This document shows, in pieces, positions 22,297 through 22,302 of a DNA stretch of 22,302 nucleotides; position 1 is the stretch's first letter, and every line of letters begins with the position of its first letter. The notes beneath the pieces are model-generated. The model made no database searches, was not told where the DNA came from, and worked only from the letters and a program-made list of their open reading frames with translations. This DNA comes from JABCPE02 sp963519075 (lineage in GTDB: Bacteria > Bacteroidota > Bacteroidia > Flavobacteriales > Weeksellaceae): assembly GCA_963519075.1 (NCBI GenBank), contig CAUQMH010000017.1, positions 1 through 22,302 of the forward strand, written 5' to 3'. The translations under genes were made by a program, and so were the position numbers.

Positions 22297-22302
22297 GAAA
22301 AA

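Noticed and set aside
1..22302. tRNA, rRNA, CRISPR array, insertion sequence or prophage
   Set aside because: No cloverleaf, regularly spaced repeats, transposase or integrase motifs were seen, and genes fill almost the entire window.

Overview
The window is a compact, AT-rich bacterial chromosome segment. Gene content and signals point to Bacteroidota, most likely a Flavobacteriales/Weeksellaceae relative of Chryseobacterium. The evidence is the operon ftsX-DUF3098-uppP-truB, secreted proteins with Bacteroidota-type signal peptides or lipoboxes, a TonB receptor with partner lipoproteins, and a MuiA-type protein. Repeated TAnnTTTG-like -7 promoter boxes, some with TTTG about 17-21 bases upstream, are the promoter type known in Flavobacterium and Bacteroides. 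The genus is inferred, not shown. Every gap between genes is well under 300 bases, and I see no tRNA, rRNA, CRISPR array or insertion sequence.

Layout. (1) 1-1441, plus: two tandem PAP2 phosphatases, the first cut by the window edge, ending at a bidirectional terminator. (2) 1536-1952, minus: a small two-CBS-domain protein, divergent from (3) 2110-4793, plus: a DegT-type sugar-nucleotide aminotransferase, a small secreted protein and galE, probably one operon feeding surface polysaccharide synthesis. (4) 4842-9089, minus: a small Cys/His-rich membrane protein, a TonB-dependent receptor resembling metal-piracy receptors, and two mutually paralogous lipoproteins. This is the most interesting block, a likely outer-membrane uptake system. 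(5) 9116-11829, minus: ftsX, a DUF3098 protein, uppP and truB, very tightly packed (cell envelope and division plus tRNA modification). (6) 11960-14089, plus: rsmA and mgtE (ribosome maturation and Mg2+ transport). (7) 14145-15458, minus: secG and an outer-membrane protein. (8) 15581-19187, plus: an overlapping DUF2339/DUF3999 pair. (9) 19192-20394, minus: an RsmB/NOP-type RNA methyltransferase. (10) 20515-22182, plus: a DUF4139/MuiA-type secreted protein carrying an odd SusC-like motif patch, then a hairpin and 80 bases of structured non-coding sequence at the edge.

Most genes are housekeeping or conserved envelope genes. The least explained items are the TonB receptor/paralogous lipoprotein/Cys-His cluster with a potentially structured 143-base leader, the SusC-plug-like patch in the MuiA-type protein, and an inverted repeat straddling the putative promoter of the DUF2339 gene.
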